In this document: positions 27,866 through 36,715 of the stretch, in pieces | How positions within the stretch are numbered: the first letter of the stretch is position 1 | How the letters are laid out: the number at the start of each line of letters is the position of its first letter | Assembly (NCBI GenBank): GCA_903843965.1 | Contig: CAIMRY010000005.1 | Span: 1 to 64,000, forward strand | Length of the DNA stretch: 64,000 nt | Direction of reading: 5' to 3' | Origin: an uncultured delta proteobacterium | Lineage (GTDB): Bacteria; Desulfobacterota; Desulfovibrionia; Desulfovibrionales; Desulfovibrionaceae | Program-made: the position numbers and the translations under genes | Notes under the pieces: generated by a model | Database searches by the model: none | Seen by the model: the letters and a program-made list of their open reading frames with translations, nothing else | Told to the model about the DNA's origin: nothing

Positions 27866-28179
27866 ATTGTATTTCCGGCGACGAACGGGGACAGCCCGCT
27901 AGCCGACGCAGGGCAACCGCGCCAAAACGCCCCGCAGAGGCGGACGGACAAGGAGCCGGTAGCGCCAGCCCGGACAGCGCAGGCGCAAGGCCCAAGGGCG
28001 GCAGGAACACTGTGCGTCCGGCCCGTGCGTTCATCCGAAACCACCATCCGGAATCACTGGCGCAAGGCGCACCCGCCCGCGTCCAGGGTTCAAAAAGCGG
28101 CGCTCTTCGCCCCTTGCCAAATCCAGCAAGTGCGCTATTCTTTTTCAAAATCGTCTACCCATCCTTGAGGAGCCGCCCC

Positions 28180-28743
28180 ATGAACCGACTGACCGCCCCC
28201 CTCGTCATGCTCCTGCTGCTGGCCTGCGCCGCCCCGGCCCTGGCCGCGCCCAAGGTCGGCGACATCCTGCCCGACCTGGTGATCAAGGCCGCGCCCCTGC
28301 CGCACGAGGCCGAGTACCTGGGCCTGCCCCAGGGCGTGAAACAGTTCCGGCTCTCCCAGATCAAGGCCGAGGCGCTGCTGGTGGAGGTCTTCAGCATGTA
28401 CTGCCCGCGCTGCCAGGCCGCAGCCAGGTCCGTGAACCAGGTCTTCGTGAACCTCACCAAACTGCCCCAGGGCCAAAAGCTGAAGATGCTGGGACTCGGC
28501 GCGGGCAACTCGGCCTTTGAGGTCAACGCCTTCCGCAAGCAGTTCGCAATCCCGCTGCCGCTGTTCCAGGACGGGGAATACGAGCTGCACAAGGCCCTGG
28601 GCAACGTCTACACCCCGACGTACATGGTGCTTAAGGCCGCGCCCGGCGGCAAGGGCTTTGAGGTGCTCTTCATCCAGGAAGGCCCCTTTGCCGACGGCGA
28701 GGCCTTCCTGAACCAGGTGCTGCGCGTTTCCGGCGTGCAGTAA
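28180..28743 (+). CDS. Periplasmic thioredoxin-like (TlpA/redoxin) protein
   Basis: This 187-aa protein has a signal peptide (MNRLTAPLVMLLLLACAAPALAA) and a redoxin domain with the active site SMYCPRCQAAA. TPTYMVL holds the cis-proline. It is paralogous to the redoxin at 17166-17729 (shared MLGLxAG segment after the active-site helix). It starts at ATG 28180 with GAGGAG upstream and lies 38 bases before a periplasmic peroxiredoxin, so it may be the reductant of that peroxidase. The cysteine in LLLLACAAP could alternatively make it a lipoprotein, but the lipobox is weak. Confidence 0.85.
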   Translation: MNRLTAPLVMLLLLACAAPALAAPKVGDILPDLVIKAAPLPHEAEYLGLPQGVKQFRLSQIKAEALLVEVFSMYCPRCQAAARSVNQVFVNLTKLPQGQKLKMLGLGAGNSAFEVNAFRKQFAIPLPLFQDGEYELHKALGNVYTPTYMVLKAAPGGKGFEVLFIQEGPFADGEAFLNQVLRVSGVQ

Positions 28744-28781
28744 CCTCCAGACCATCCGGCTCAGCCCTGCAAGGAGGCCCC

Positions 28782-29426
28782 ATGCGTCAGCACAGCGCCC
28801 GCAGCGTCCGCGTCGTCAGCATCGCCTTGGTTTGGGCCGCCCTGGTCTGGGCCGCCCCTCTTTTCGCTCCGGCTTTCGCCCCGGTCCTGGCCCCTGCTCC
28901 GGCCCTGGCCGAGGACCTGAAGGACATGATCTACGACCCCGGCCAGCTCAAGCCCGTGGACAGCACCCTCAAGGTGCGGCCCGGACAACTGGCCCCGGAC
29001 TTCGCCCTGCCCGCCATCTCCGGGCAGACCGTGCGCCTTTCGGACTACCGCGGCAAAAAGAACGTGGTATTGTCCTTCGTGCCTGCGGCCTTCACGCCGG
29101 TGTGCTCGGACCAGTGGCCCGGCTACAAGCTGACCCAGGAGATGTTCGAGGAGCGCGGGGCCATCATCCTGGGCATCAGCGTGGACAACGTGCCCAGCCT
29201 CTACGCCTGGGTGGTGGAGATGCATGGGCTGTGGTTCCCGGTCCTGTCCGACTTCCCCCACGGCGCGGTGGCCAAGCGCTACGGCCTGTTGCGCACCAGC
29301 GGCACCTCCGAGCGGGCCATCGTGATCATCGACAAGAAGGGCGTCATCCGCTTCGTCAAGGCCTTTGACATCAACCGCAGGCCCGACCTCGGCGTCATCA
29401 TGGGCGAGCTGGACAAGCTGCAATAG
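28782..29426 (+). CDS. Exported peroxiredoxin (AhpC/TSA family, apparently 1-Cys)
   Basis: This 214-aa peroxiredoxin has an N-terminal signal sequence (ends about APALAEDLK, residue 45). The peroxidatic centre is AAFTPVCSDQWPGY with C108; no second cysteine is found in the mature protein, so resolution must come from an outside thiol. LSFVPAAFTPVC and LGISVDNVPS are typical AhpE/AhpC-TSA landmarks. It would reduce peroxides in the periplasm. The preceding redoxin gene is a natural candidate for its electron donor. The ATG follows AAGGAGG. Confidence 0.88.
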   Translation: MRQHSARSVRVVSIALVWAALVWAAPLFAPAFAPVLAPAPALAEDLKDMIYDPGQLKPVDSTLKVRPGQLAPDFALPAISGQTVRLSDYRGKKNVVLSFVPAAFTPVCSDQWPGYKLTQEMFEERGAIILGISVDNVPSLYAWVVEMHGLWFPVLSDFPHGAVAKRYGLLRTSGTSERAIVIIDKKGVIRFVKAFDINRRPDLGVIMGELDKLQ

Positions 29427-29503
29427 CAATCCGCCAGCCTTGCCAGAACCGACGTTTACCATGTAGGGAATGTTCAAACATTCCTGCTCGACCGAGGTGG
29501 CCC

Positions 29504-30736
29504 ATGCTGTACCCGCTGCCCCCAGCCCGCACCCGGCTGCTGTTTCTTTCCCTGGCCCTGTTCTGCCTGTGCGGCTGCGCCGGTGGCCTGGGAACCACGT
29601 GCGCCTCCGGCGACTGCGTCAACGGGCAGGGCTCCATGGTCGGGTTCGGCGGCTGGAGCTACGCAGGCGAGTTCCAGGGCGGCGAGGCTCAGGGCAAGGG
29701 CGCCTTCACCTGGATGGACGGCACCCGTTTCGACGGCCTGTTCGAGGGCGGCAGGCGCGTGGGCCCCGGCGCGCTGACCTTCACCAACGGTCGCGTGGTG
29801 CGCGGCGTGTGGAACGACATCAAGGCAGTGGGCTACCAGACCTATGAGGAGTTCAGCGCTACGCCGCCCCGGACAGAGCAACCGGCGCTGGCCGGACAAT
29901 CCAGGCCGGAACTGGCCGCCGAGCGGGCGCGCCTGGCCGAGGAGCTGGCGGATCTGAAGCGCCAGAAGGCCGAGCTGGCCGAGCTGGCCAGCCCCTCCAT
30001 GCAGCCTGTCCAAACCATGCAGGCCGAAAAGCCCGCCAGGCCCGCAGCCACGGGCCCGAAACAGCGCCGCGTGGCGCTCGTCATCGGCAACAGCGCCTAC
30101 CCCACGGCCCCGCTCAAAAACCCGGTCAACGACGCCCACGACATGGCGAACGCGCTCAAGGCCCTGGGCTTCCAGGTCATCCTGCGCGAAAACGCCAGCC
30201 TGGCCCAGATGGAGGGCGCGGTGGACGAGTTCTGGAGCCAACTCAAAAAAGGCGGGGCCGGACTGTTCTACTTCGCGGGCCACGGGATGCAGGTGCACGG
30301 CAAGAACTACCTCGTGCCCGTCGACGCCAAGCTCACGACCGAGCAGGACGCCAGATACAGGTGCATGGACGCCGGGCTGGTGCTGGGGCGCATGGAGAAC
30401 GCGGGCAACGACCTGAACCTGGTCATCCTGGACGCCTGCCGCAACAACCCCTTTGCCCGCAGCTGGCGCAGCGCAGAGCAGGGCCTGGCCAAGATGGACG
30501 CGCCCAGGGGCTCGATCATCGCCTACGCCACGGCCCCGGACTCCGTGGCTGCGGACGGCCAGGGCCGCAACGGCGTGTACACCGAAAAGCTGCTCCGGGC
30601 CATGCGCGCGCCCGGCCAGCCCGTGGAGCTGATGTTCAAGCACGTGCGCGACGAGGTCATGCGCGCCACCGGCGACAAGCAGGTGCCCTGGGAATCCACC
30701 AGCCTGCGCGGCGACTTCTACTTCACCACCCCATAG
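29504..30736 (+). CDS. MORN-repeat plus caspase-like (orthocaspase) lipoprotein
   Basis: This 410-aa protein has a lipoprotein signal ending LFCLCGC (about residue 25). Residues about 40-110 hold two or three MORN-like repeats (YAGEFQGGEAQGKGAFTW, FDGLFEGGRRVGPGALTF). A short coiled coil (about 140-165) and then a peptidase C14 p20-like domain follow, starting RRVALVIGNSAY. The catalytic dyad is intact: H260 in YFAGHGMQ and C312 in LDACRNNPF, followed by ATAPDSVAADG. The enzyme would be a cysteine protease anchored at the envelope. The ribosome site is GAGGTGG. Neighbours give no clear substrate. Confidence 0.87.
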   Translation: MLYPLPPARTRLLFLSLALFCLCGCAGGLGTTCASGDCVNGQGSMVGFGGWSYAGEFQGGEAQGKGAFTWMDGTRFDGLFEGGRRVGPGALTFTNGRVVRGVWNDIKAVGYQTYEEFSATPPRTEQPALAGQSRPELAAERARLAEELADLKRQKAELAELASPSMQPVQTMQAEKPARPAATGPKQRRVALVIGNSAYPTAPLKNPVNDAHDMANALKALGFQVILRENASLAQMEGAVDEFWSQLKKGGAGLFYFAGHGMQVHGKNYLVPVDAKLTTEQDARYRCMDAGLVLGRMENAGNDLNLVILDACRNNPFARSWRSAEQGLAKMDAPRGSIIAYATAPDSVAADGQGRNGVYTEKLLRAMRAPGQPVELMFKHVRDEVMRATGDKQVPWESTSLRGDFYFTTP

Positions 30737-30956
30737 GCGGCCGGAGCCTCCCCACCCGATTCAACAGCCGCCTGAAGCCAGCGCTCCGGGCGGCCTGCCC
30801 CTGTCGCCTTGCCCTGTCCCACGGCTATACCCGTACGCCGCCGCCCCCCCCGGGCATGCGGCCAATGCCGTCCGAGTCATTGACGCAGTCCGAGTCCTTG
30901 GCTCCGGCCCGGTCATTGACGCGCCCTGGCCGCCTGGGTACAGTCCGGCCACTTGT

Positions 30957-31110
30957 TCTCAGGGCGGGGTGCAATTCCCCACCGGCGGTATCCTGGGCGC
31001 GCCTTGCGCTTCCGGGGAGCCCGCGAGCGCTTGCTCCATCGGGGAGCGGGGTCAGCAGATTCCGGTGCGATGCCGGAGCCGACGGTGACAGTCCGGATGG
31101 AAGAGAACGA
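30957..31110 (+). promoter_or_regulatory. FMN riboswitch (RFN element)
   Basis: The conserved blocks of the RFN element are all present in order: TCTCAGGGCGGGGTG and AATTCCCCACCGGCGGTA, then AGCCCGCGAGCGC, GGTCAGCAGAT, CCGGTGC...GCCGGAGCCGACGGT and ACAGTCCGGATGGAAGAGA. It lies 134 bases ahead of ribB and would switch ribB off when FMN is plentiful. Complementary stretches AGTCCGC (31134) and GCGGACT (31190) in the gap may be part of the expression platform. Confidence 0.97.
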
Positions 31111-31243
31111 GGCAGCACGGCGACGGGCTTCTTAGTCCGCGCGCGCCATCCGCCTTGCGCGCCCGTTTGACGGGATCGCCTGGCGTCTGGCGGACTGTCT
31201 TGCACGCCCTGATTCTGGTCCCTGGCCTTTAAGGAGGCGCACC

Positions 31244-31888
31244 ATGAATCAGTCCCTTCTCGCAACCTTTGGCGATTCCGATGCACGTCTGGAGGCGGCC
31301 CTGGCCTCACTCCGGCGCGGCAGCGGCGTCCTGGTGGTGGACGACGAAAACCGGGAGAACGAGGGCGACCTCATCTTTCCGGCCCAATCCCTCGACACCC
31401 GGCAGATGGCCATGCTCATCCGCGAGTGCAGCGGCATCGTCTGCCTCTGCCTGACGGACGAAAAAGCCGACGCCCTGGACCTGCCGCCCATGGTCGCGGC
31501 CAACACCAGCCGCCACGGCACGGCCTTCACGGTCAGCATCGAGGCGGCCGAGGGCGTGACCACCGGGGTCTCCGCCGCGGACAGGGTGCGCACGGTGCGC
31601 GCGGCGGCAACGCCGGGCGCTGGCCCGGCCGATCTGCGCCGGCCCGGCCATGTGTTTCCGCTGCGCGCCCGGCCTGGCGGGGTGCTGGAGCGCCCCGGCC
31701 ACACCGAGGCCACGGTGGATCTGATGCGCCTGGCCGGGCTGGAGCCTTGCGGGGTGCTCTGCGAGCTGACCAACCCCGACGGCAGCATGGCCCGCTTGCC
31801 GGAGATCGTGGCCTTTGCCGAGGCTGAGGACCTGCCGGTGCTGGCCGTGGCCGACCTGGTGCGCCACAGGCAGGCCACCGGCCAATAG
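31244..31888 (+). CDS. ribB: 3,4-dihydroxy-2-butanone-4-phosphate synthase
   Basis: This 214-aa enzyme converts ribulose 5-phosphate to the four-carbon riboflavin precursor and formate. Family motifs are complete: [15 protein letters not shown] (residues about 33-47), [14 protein letters not shown] and [12 protein letters not shown]. It is a single-domain RibB, not fused to GTP cyclohydrolase II. The ATG at 31244 follows TAAGGAGG. It is controlled by the upstream FMN riboswitch and ended by a bidirectional terminator shared with mltA. Confidence 0.96.
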   Translation: MNQSLLATFGDSDARLEAALASLRRGSGVLVVDDENRENEGDLIFPAQSLDTRQMAMLIRECSGIVCLCLTDEKADALDLPPMVAANTSRHGTAFTVSIEAAEGVTTGVSAADRVRTVRAAATPGAGPADLRRPGHVFPLRARPGGVLERPGHTEATVDLMRLAGLEPCGVLCELTNPDGSMARLPEIVAFAEAEDLPVLAVADLVRHRQATGQ

Positions 31889-31905
31889 AAATACGGCCAA
31901 TAGAA

Positions 31906-31943
31906 AAAGGCCGCCGGGGGTGCTTACGCCTCCGGCGGCCTTT
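31906..31943. terminator. Bidirectional terminator between ribB and mltA
   Basis: AAAGGCCGCCGG (from 31907) pairs with CCGGCGGCCTTT (to 31943); the stem is flanked by A-rich sequence on the left and T-rich on the right, so it can stop transcription of both convergent genes. Confidence 0.88.
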
Positions 31944-31980
31944 CAGCCTCGCACACGTCCGGCCCGCGCGGTTCCGGCAG

Positions 31981-33360
31981 CTACTGGGCCTGCGCCCCAT
32001 TGCCATTCTGGCCGTTGCCGTTGGCCTGCCCGTTGCCATTGGAATGCCCGCTGCCGTTTTCAGGGGCGTTCACGCCGTTGGCCGCAGGCGGGGGCAACTC
32101 GGCCAGGGCGCGCTTGCTGACCAGGATGTGCAGCACGCCGGGATTCTTCATGCGCCCGGCCACATACTCCGCGTATGGCCCGGACCCGCAGAACAGGTCC
32201 ACGTGGTTGCCCACGATGGCCCCGCCCGTGTCCTGGGCCAGCATGATCCCGGACAGGCGGCCCGGCCCGCCCTGCGGAGGCACCGGCAGGGGCGCGCTCA
32301 TGGCCAGGGCCGCGCCCAGCGGCACCTGCGAGCGGTCCACGGCGATGGAGCCCAGCGGCGTGAGCAGGCTGGCCATGCTGCCAAAGGGGCCGACATCGGA
32401 CAGCTTGAAGAACACGTAGCTCAGGTCTTCGGACAAGAGCTCCTTGGCCAGGTGCGGGTTCTGCTGCACAAAGCTGCGGATGCGCGGCATGCTGGCCTCG
32501 TCGCGGGTCAGGTAGCCGCGCCGGATCACCGTGCGGCCCAGCATGGCCAGGTCGCGGCCGTTCTTGTCCGCGTAGAGCACATGCTTCACGCTGCCGTCGG
32601 GCAGAACGAGCCGACCCGAGCCCTGGATATGCAGAAAATACAGTTCGATGCGGTCCTTGACCCAGGCCAGCGCCGTTTCCTTGCCCTTGAGCGCCCCGCC
32701 GAAGTCGATCTCCCCGCGCGAGTAGTAGGGCTTGATGCCGTTCTTGGTCAGGCGGTAGCGCAGCTGGTGGCCCTTCCAGCGGGAGTTGAACTCGCCCAGT
32801 TCCAACGTCAGCATGTCCTTGGGGCGGCTGTAGATGGCGTACGGAAAGGCCGGATCAGGCTCCAGGCTGGCCTCCAGGAAAGGTTCGTAGTAGCCGGTGA
32901 CCAGGGTCTGCTCTGGCTGCGCCGGAAACCAGGAGAAGACCCGCGCCAAGAGGGCCGGGTCGCTGTCCAGATAGGGCAGTGCCGCGAGCAGGTCCTCCAG
33001 GGTCAGGCGCAGGGCCCCCCAGGTGAGCTTCAGGCCGGGCCGGTCCACGGCTGGCTGCGAGGCGGGCCTGGCCGACACGTACGCCAGGTTGGCCTTAAGG
33101 CCGGGCTCCAGGTCGCGCCAGGACTTGAAGCCCTGGCTGGAGGGGTGCATCTGGGCCACGCGGGCCAGGGCTTCATCCACGCTTAAGGGCGCGTACCAGG
33201 GTCGCTCGACCTTGGCCGGGGGGGGCGGCGGCGGAGCCACAGGCTTGGCGCAGCCCCAGGCCAGGGCCAGGGTCAGGGCCAGGGCGAAGAGCAAGAGTCC
33301 GAGGGGACGGAAGCAGGCGGGCGCAGCCAGGGGAGAGCGCCCGGAGAGCGGCTTGGTCAT
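31981..33360 (-). CDS. mltA: Membrane-bound lytic murein transglycosylase A lipoprotein
   Basis: This 459-aa protein has a lipoprotein signal ending LALAWGC (about residue 37), a Pro-rich linker, the MltA domain (VTGYYEPFLEAS ... YYSRGEIDFGGALKG) and the C-terminal 3D domain with AQDTGGAIVGNHVDLFCGSG. This part carries the catalytic aspartate in the family. It cleaves peptidoglycan glycan strands to 1,6-anhydro products. The C-terminal tail, about 30 residues, is an unusual Asn/Gly/Gln repeat (NGNGQANGNGQNGNG) like the linker of the NlpC/P60 lipoprotein in this window. The start overlaps the upstream permease stop codon by four bases (ATGA). Confidence 0.93.
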   Translation of the reverse strand: MTKPLSGRSPLAAPACFRPLGLLLFALALTLALAWGCAKPVAPPPPPPAKVERPWYAPLSVDEALARVAQMHPSSQGFKSWRDLEPGLKANLAYVSARPASQPAVDRPGLKLTWGALRLTLEDLLAALPYLDSDPALLARVFSWFPAQPEQTLVTGYYEPFLEASLEPDPAFPYAIYSRPKDMLTLELGEFNSRWKGHQLRYRLTKNGIKPYYSRGEIDFGGALKGKETALAWVKDRIELYFLHIQGSGRLVLPDGSVKHVLYADKNGRDLAMLGRTVIRRGYLTRDEASMPRIRSFVQQNPHLAKELLSEDLSYVFFKLSDVGPFGSMASLLTPLGSIAVDRSQVPLGAALAMSAPLPVPPQGGPGRLSGIMLAQDTGGAIVGNHVDLFCGSGPYAEYVAGRMKNPGVLHILVSKRALAELPPPAANGVNAPENGSGHSNGNGQANGNGQNGNGAQAQ

Positions 33361-34505
33361 GGTTCGTTCCTGTAGGACCTGAAGTCCGTCCTCGACGTGA
33401 GGACCTCGCTGTACTCGTCGCTGTAGATCTTGAGCATGACCATGAGGAAGCTCAAGATCAGCGGGCCGTAGAAGATGCCCAGCGCCCCGAAGGCGTGGAT
33501 GCCGCCCAGGATGGCGAAGAAGATGTAGAAGGGCGAGACCTGCGCGGCCTTGCGCATGAGCAGGGGCCGCAGGATGGTGTCGATGCTGGTGACCAGGACG
33601 ACGTTCCAGAACAGGAAGAAGGCTGCGGTGTTCGGGCTGACGAAGACATAGAGGTAGACCGAGACGGGAATCCAGACCAGCCCGGTGCCGATGACCGGAA
33701 TGAGCGCGGCCATGCCCATCATGGTGCCCCAGAACAGCGGCTGGATGCCCACCAGGTACAGCCCGAGCGCGCCCACCAGCCCTTGCAGCATGGCGATGAA
33801 CAGGCTGCCGAAAAGCACTGCGCGCGCCACCCGCTGCAGGCTGTCGATGATGACGTCCTCCTGGTGCGTGGCCATGGGCGCCAGGTACTTCAGCTTCAGC
33901 ACCATGCCCCGGCCCTCGCGCAGGAAATAGAAGACCATGAAGATCATGAGGAAGAAACGCAGCAGCATCTTGGCCACATTGCCCACCAGGGTGGCGCTGG
34001 CGTCGAGCACGGACTGGGCGAAGCCGCGCGCATACTGGACCAGCTTGGCCTGGATGGTGGCCTCGTCGATCTTCAGGAAGGGCAGATTCTCCCGGCACCA
34101 CTGCAGGTAGGGCTCCAGGCGGTGGTCGCTGAAGAGGTTCGCCGCGTCGGCCTTGTCCATCCAGTGGGTCACCATGCGCACGGAATCCAACCCCTGGGTG
34201 ACCAGCCCCCAGGCCAGAAAGGCCGTGGGCAGGATGATGGCGAAGACCACGACGGCCACGGTGATCCCGGCGGCGAGGTTGGCCCGCTCGCCCAGGCGGG
34301 TGCAGATGCGCAGGTACAGCGGGGAAAAGATGATGGAGAGCACGGCGGAGATGACGATGGTGTGGATGAACGGCTCCACCAGCACAAAGCCCCAGAGCAG
34401 GGCCACCACGAGAAAAAACAGCAGGAAATAAGAGAAGATTTTATTGGAATGCCGGGGCGGAGCGATCACGGGGGTGTCCGGGGTCTCCGGGGCGCTGTTC
34501 ATCAT
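33357..34505 (-). CDS. AI-2E family (PerM-like) membrane permease
   Basis: This 382-aa protein has about seven to eight membrane helices in the PF01594 pattern: two N-terminal helices (IFSYFLLFFLVVALLWGFVL), a long soluble region (about 115-185) and a C-terminal block with GTGLVWIPVSVYLY, DTILRPLLM and FAILGGIHAFGALGIFYGP. Members export small molecules or act as Na+/H+ antiporters; the name AI-2 exporter should not be taken as proven here. Two adjacent ATG codons (34500-34505) are possible starts with a weak ribosome site. mltA follows with a four-base overlap. Confidence 0.9.
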   Translation of the reverse strand: MMNSAPETPDTPVIAPPRHSNKIFSYFLLFFLVVALLWGFVLVEPFIHTIVISAVLSIIFSPLYLRICTRLGERANLAAGITVAVVVFAIILPTAFLAWGLVTQGLDSVRMVTHWMDKADAANLFSDHRLEPYLQWCRENLPFLKIDEATIQAKLVQYARGFAQSVLDASATLVGNVAKMLLRFFLMIFMVFYFLREGRGMVLKLKYLAPMATHQEDVIIDSLQRVARAVLFGSLFIAMLQGLVGALGLYLVGIQPLFWGTMMGMAALIPVIGTGLVWIPVSVYLYVFVSPNTAAFFLFWNVVLVTSIDTILRPLLMRKAAQVSPFYIFFAILGGIHAFGALGIFYGPLILSFLMVMLKIYSDEYSEVLTSRTDFRSYRNEP

Positions 34506-34650
34506 GGGTGGATTCCGGTGGTGTTGAGCCCGCTTGCCCGCACTCCGAAGGGACGGTCATGGCGGCGCGTGCTGTTCGGGTACTGGCCTTGTGGGTCTGT
34601 ATGCTGCGGGCGCGGCGCGGTCAAGCGGACTGTGCCTGGGGGCCATGTGA

Positions 34651-34875
34651 GCGAATGCTCAGCACCCTGCCCTGGTTCTCGTATTTTCGACGCGATGTGT
34701 TCGATGCCGGAGCCTGCCCCTCCTGCCGCGCGGACCGTCGCCGTCAGCGGGGCTCCATGCGCCCGCCAGCGCGCCAGGCGAGGGAGATGACATGAAGCCC
34801 ACGCCCCTGGGCCCAAAAACAGCGGGCAAATACTCAGCGCGGCGAGCTGGTTCTTGTTTTTTCGACGCGATGTGT
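34651..34875. repeat. Pair of ~50-bp imperfect direct repeats in a 500-bp intergenic region
   Basis: The copies are 34651-34700 and 34826-34875, 175 bases apart. The last 29 bases of each (CTGGTTCT.GT.TTTTCGACGCGATGTGT pattern) differ at only two positions, and the first 12 share GC.AAT.CTCAGC. The nine central bases differ. No gene is supported between 34506 and 35022; the copies sit upstream of the amino-acid transporter operon and could be regulatory or remnants of a small dispersed repeat. Confidence 0.75.
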
Positions 34876-35022
34876 CTAAGGAATAAGCCTGTGCCGTGCG
34901 TCATCGACCACCACGGCCCGATGGATCACGGAATCTACCCGGCCGGGCGGCTTTTCCGCCCTTACCGGGAGCGTATTGTCGTGTGATTGCACTCAATGAA
35001 CGCTTCAACTGGAGGAAATTTC

Positions 35023-35829
35023 ATGAAACGCCTGTTCAAGTCCCTGTTCCTGGTGTCCGCTTGCGCCATCCTCGCCCTGGGCGTGGTCGGCTGCGGCGAG
35101 AAGAAGGAAGAGAAGAAGGCCGAGGCCCCCGCCGCTGCCCCCGCCCCCGCTGGTCCCAAGACCATCGTCTTCGCCTCCGACGCCACCTACCCCCCGATGC
35201 AGTACATGAACGAGCAGAAAGAGATCGTGGGCTTCGAGGTTGACGTGATCAAGGCCGCCGCCGAGAAGGGCGGCTTCAAGGCCGAGTTCAAGAACGTGGC
35301 CTGGGACGGCATCTTCGGCGGCCTGGAGAATGGCAAGTATGACGCCATCTCCTCCTCCGTGTCCATCACCGACGAGCGCAAGCTGAAGATGGACTTCTCC
35401 GAGCCCATCATGGCCATTGAGCAGATGCTCGTGGTCGGCACCAAGGAGAAGGCCACCGACCTGGCCGGCCTCAAGGGCAAGAGCATCGGCGCCCAGATCG
35501 GCACCACCAGCTATTTCGTGGTCAAGGACGTGAAGGGCTTCAAGGCCGTCAAGACCTACGACGAAGTGGGCCTGGCCATGGAAGACCTGGTCAAGGGCAG
35601 CATCCAGGCCGTCGTGGCCGACAGCCCCGTGGCCGTGGAATACACCACCAAGAAGTACGCAGACAAGATCAAGATCGCTGGCGTGCTCAAGAGCGACAAG
35701 GTCGAGAACATCGGCATCGCCGTGAAAAAGGGCAACAAGGAAGTGCTTGACCTCGTGAACAAGGGCCTGGCCGCCATCAAGGCCGACGGCACCTTCGACA
35801 AGATCAAGGAACAGCACAAGATGAAGTAG
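35023..35829 (+). CDS. Polar amino-acid ABC transporter substrate-binding lipoprotein
   Basis: This 268-aa protein has a lipobox VVGCG (Cys about 25) followed by a Lys/Glu/Ala/Pro-rich linker and a class 3 solute-binding domain. Hallmarks are YPPMQYMNEQKEIVGFEVD, NGKYDAISSSVSITDERK and DFSEPIM, and the C-terminal IKADGTFDKIKEQH. The ligand (glutamine, arginine or another polar amino acid) cannot be read. The ATG at 35023 has GGAGG seven bases upstream. The permease and ATPase follow. Confidence 0.93.
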   Translation: MKRLFKSLFLVSACAILALGVVGCGEKKEEKKAEAPAAAPAPAGPKTIVFASDATYPPMQYMNEQKEIVGFEVDVIKAAAEKGGFKAEFKNVAWDGIFGGLENGKYDAISSSVSITDERKLKMDFSEPIMAIEQMLVVGTKEKATDLAGLKGKSIGAQIGTTSYFVVKDVKGFKAVKTYDEVGLAMEDLVKGSIQAVVADSPVAVEYTTKKYADKIKIAGVLKSDKVENIGIAVKKGNKEVLDLVNKGLAAIKADGTFDKIKEQHKMK

Positions 35830-35876
35830 ACCGGCCCTTTTCGGGTCCGGCTCCACGCACTGCGCACGCATTCCCA

Positions 35877-35906
35877 CCGGGGGGTCGCCGCTTGGCGGCC
35901 CCCCGG
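35877..35906 (+). terminator. Strong intra-operon hairpin between binding protein and permease genes
   Basis: CCGGGGGGTCGCCG and GGCGGCCCCCCGG form a near-perfect long stem with a three-base loop and no U-tract. Such hairpins commonly stabilise the binding-protein transcript and reduce read-through into the transporter genes; that role is inferred. Confidence 0.65.
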
Positions 35907-35932
35907 CATTCCAAACCAGAGGCCATGAACGC

Positions 35933-36715
35933 ATGAGCGAAACACGAATCATCGACGTAGGGGAAGGGGCGGCCATTCCCAGCAAAACCGACTGGGGCCT
36001 GTTCAACGCCTGGACCATCAGCATCGTTTTCGCGATCAGCACCATCTTCTACCTGATCGTCTTCGAGCCCGCGCCCTACAAGCGCATCATCCTGTACCTG
36101 TCCGACGGCGTCATCATCACCTTCGAGGTGACGATCATCTCCATCATCTGCGCCTGCATCATCGGGTTGATCACCGGCCTGGGCCGCGTGTCCAAGAACA
36201 AGGCCATCAACCTCCTGGCCTCCACCTACGTGGAGATCATCCGAGGCATCCCGCTTCTGGTGCAACTTTTCTACATCTACTACGCCCTGGGCCGCCTGCT
36301 CAACGTCCACGACCTGACCGCCGCGGTCATCGCCATGAGCGTGTGCTACGGCGCGTATATGGGCGAGGTCTTCCGCGCGGGCATCACGGCCATCGACAAG
36401 GGCCAGAGCGAGGCCGCGCGGTCCCTTGGATTCAACACCAAGCAGACCATGTTCCTGGTCATCCTGCCGCAGGCCTGGCGCACCATCCTGCCCCCGGTGG
36501 GCAACGAGTTCATCGCGCTCTTGAAGGACACCTCCCTGGTGTCCATCCTGGCGGTGAGCGACCTCTTGCGCCGCGGCCGGGAGTTCAGCAGCGAGACCTT
36601 CCTCTACTTTGAAACATTCACCATGGTCGCCCTGGTCTATCTCGTCATCACGCTGCTCTTGTCCAAGGGCGTCAGCTTAATGGAAGCGAGGCTCAGCCAT
36701 TATGTCCGCCACTAG
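35933..36715 (+). CDS. Amino-acid ABC transporter permease (HisM/GlnP type)
   Basis: This 260-aa inner-membrane permease has five to six helices. The HEQRO-type N-terminal membrane block ([23 protein letters not shown]) and [21 protein letters not shown] are diagnostic. The EAA loop is [24 protein letters not shown]. It overlaps the ATPase gene by 14 bases. The long N-terminal tail before the first helix (about 25 residues) is slightly unusual. A single permease gene is present, so it probably works as a homodimer. Confidence 0.94.
   Translation: MSETRIIDVGEGAAIPSKTDWGLFNAWTISIVFAISTIFYLIVFEPAPYKRIILYLSDGVIITFEVTIISIICACIIGLITGLGRVSKNKAINLLASTYVEIIRGIPLLVQLFYIYYALGRLLNVHDLTAAVIAMSVCYGAYMGEVFRAGITAIDKGQSEAARSLGFNTKQTMFLVILPQAWRTILPPVGNEFIALLKDTSLVSILAVSDLLRRGREFSSETFLYFETFTMVALVYLVITLLLSKGVSLMEARLSHYVRH

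Noticed and set aside
27815-28168. 117-codon frame between fdhB and the redoxin gene
   Set aside because: It runs through the terminator hairpins and has low-complexity composition; no start signal.
34508-34795. 95-codon frame between the permease and the amino-acid transporter
   Set aside because: Arg/Ala/Pro composition, no ribosome site, and it crosses one of the direct repeats; not supported as a gene.
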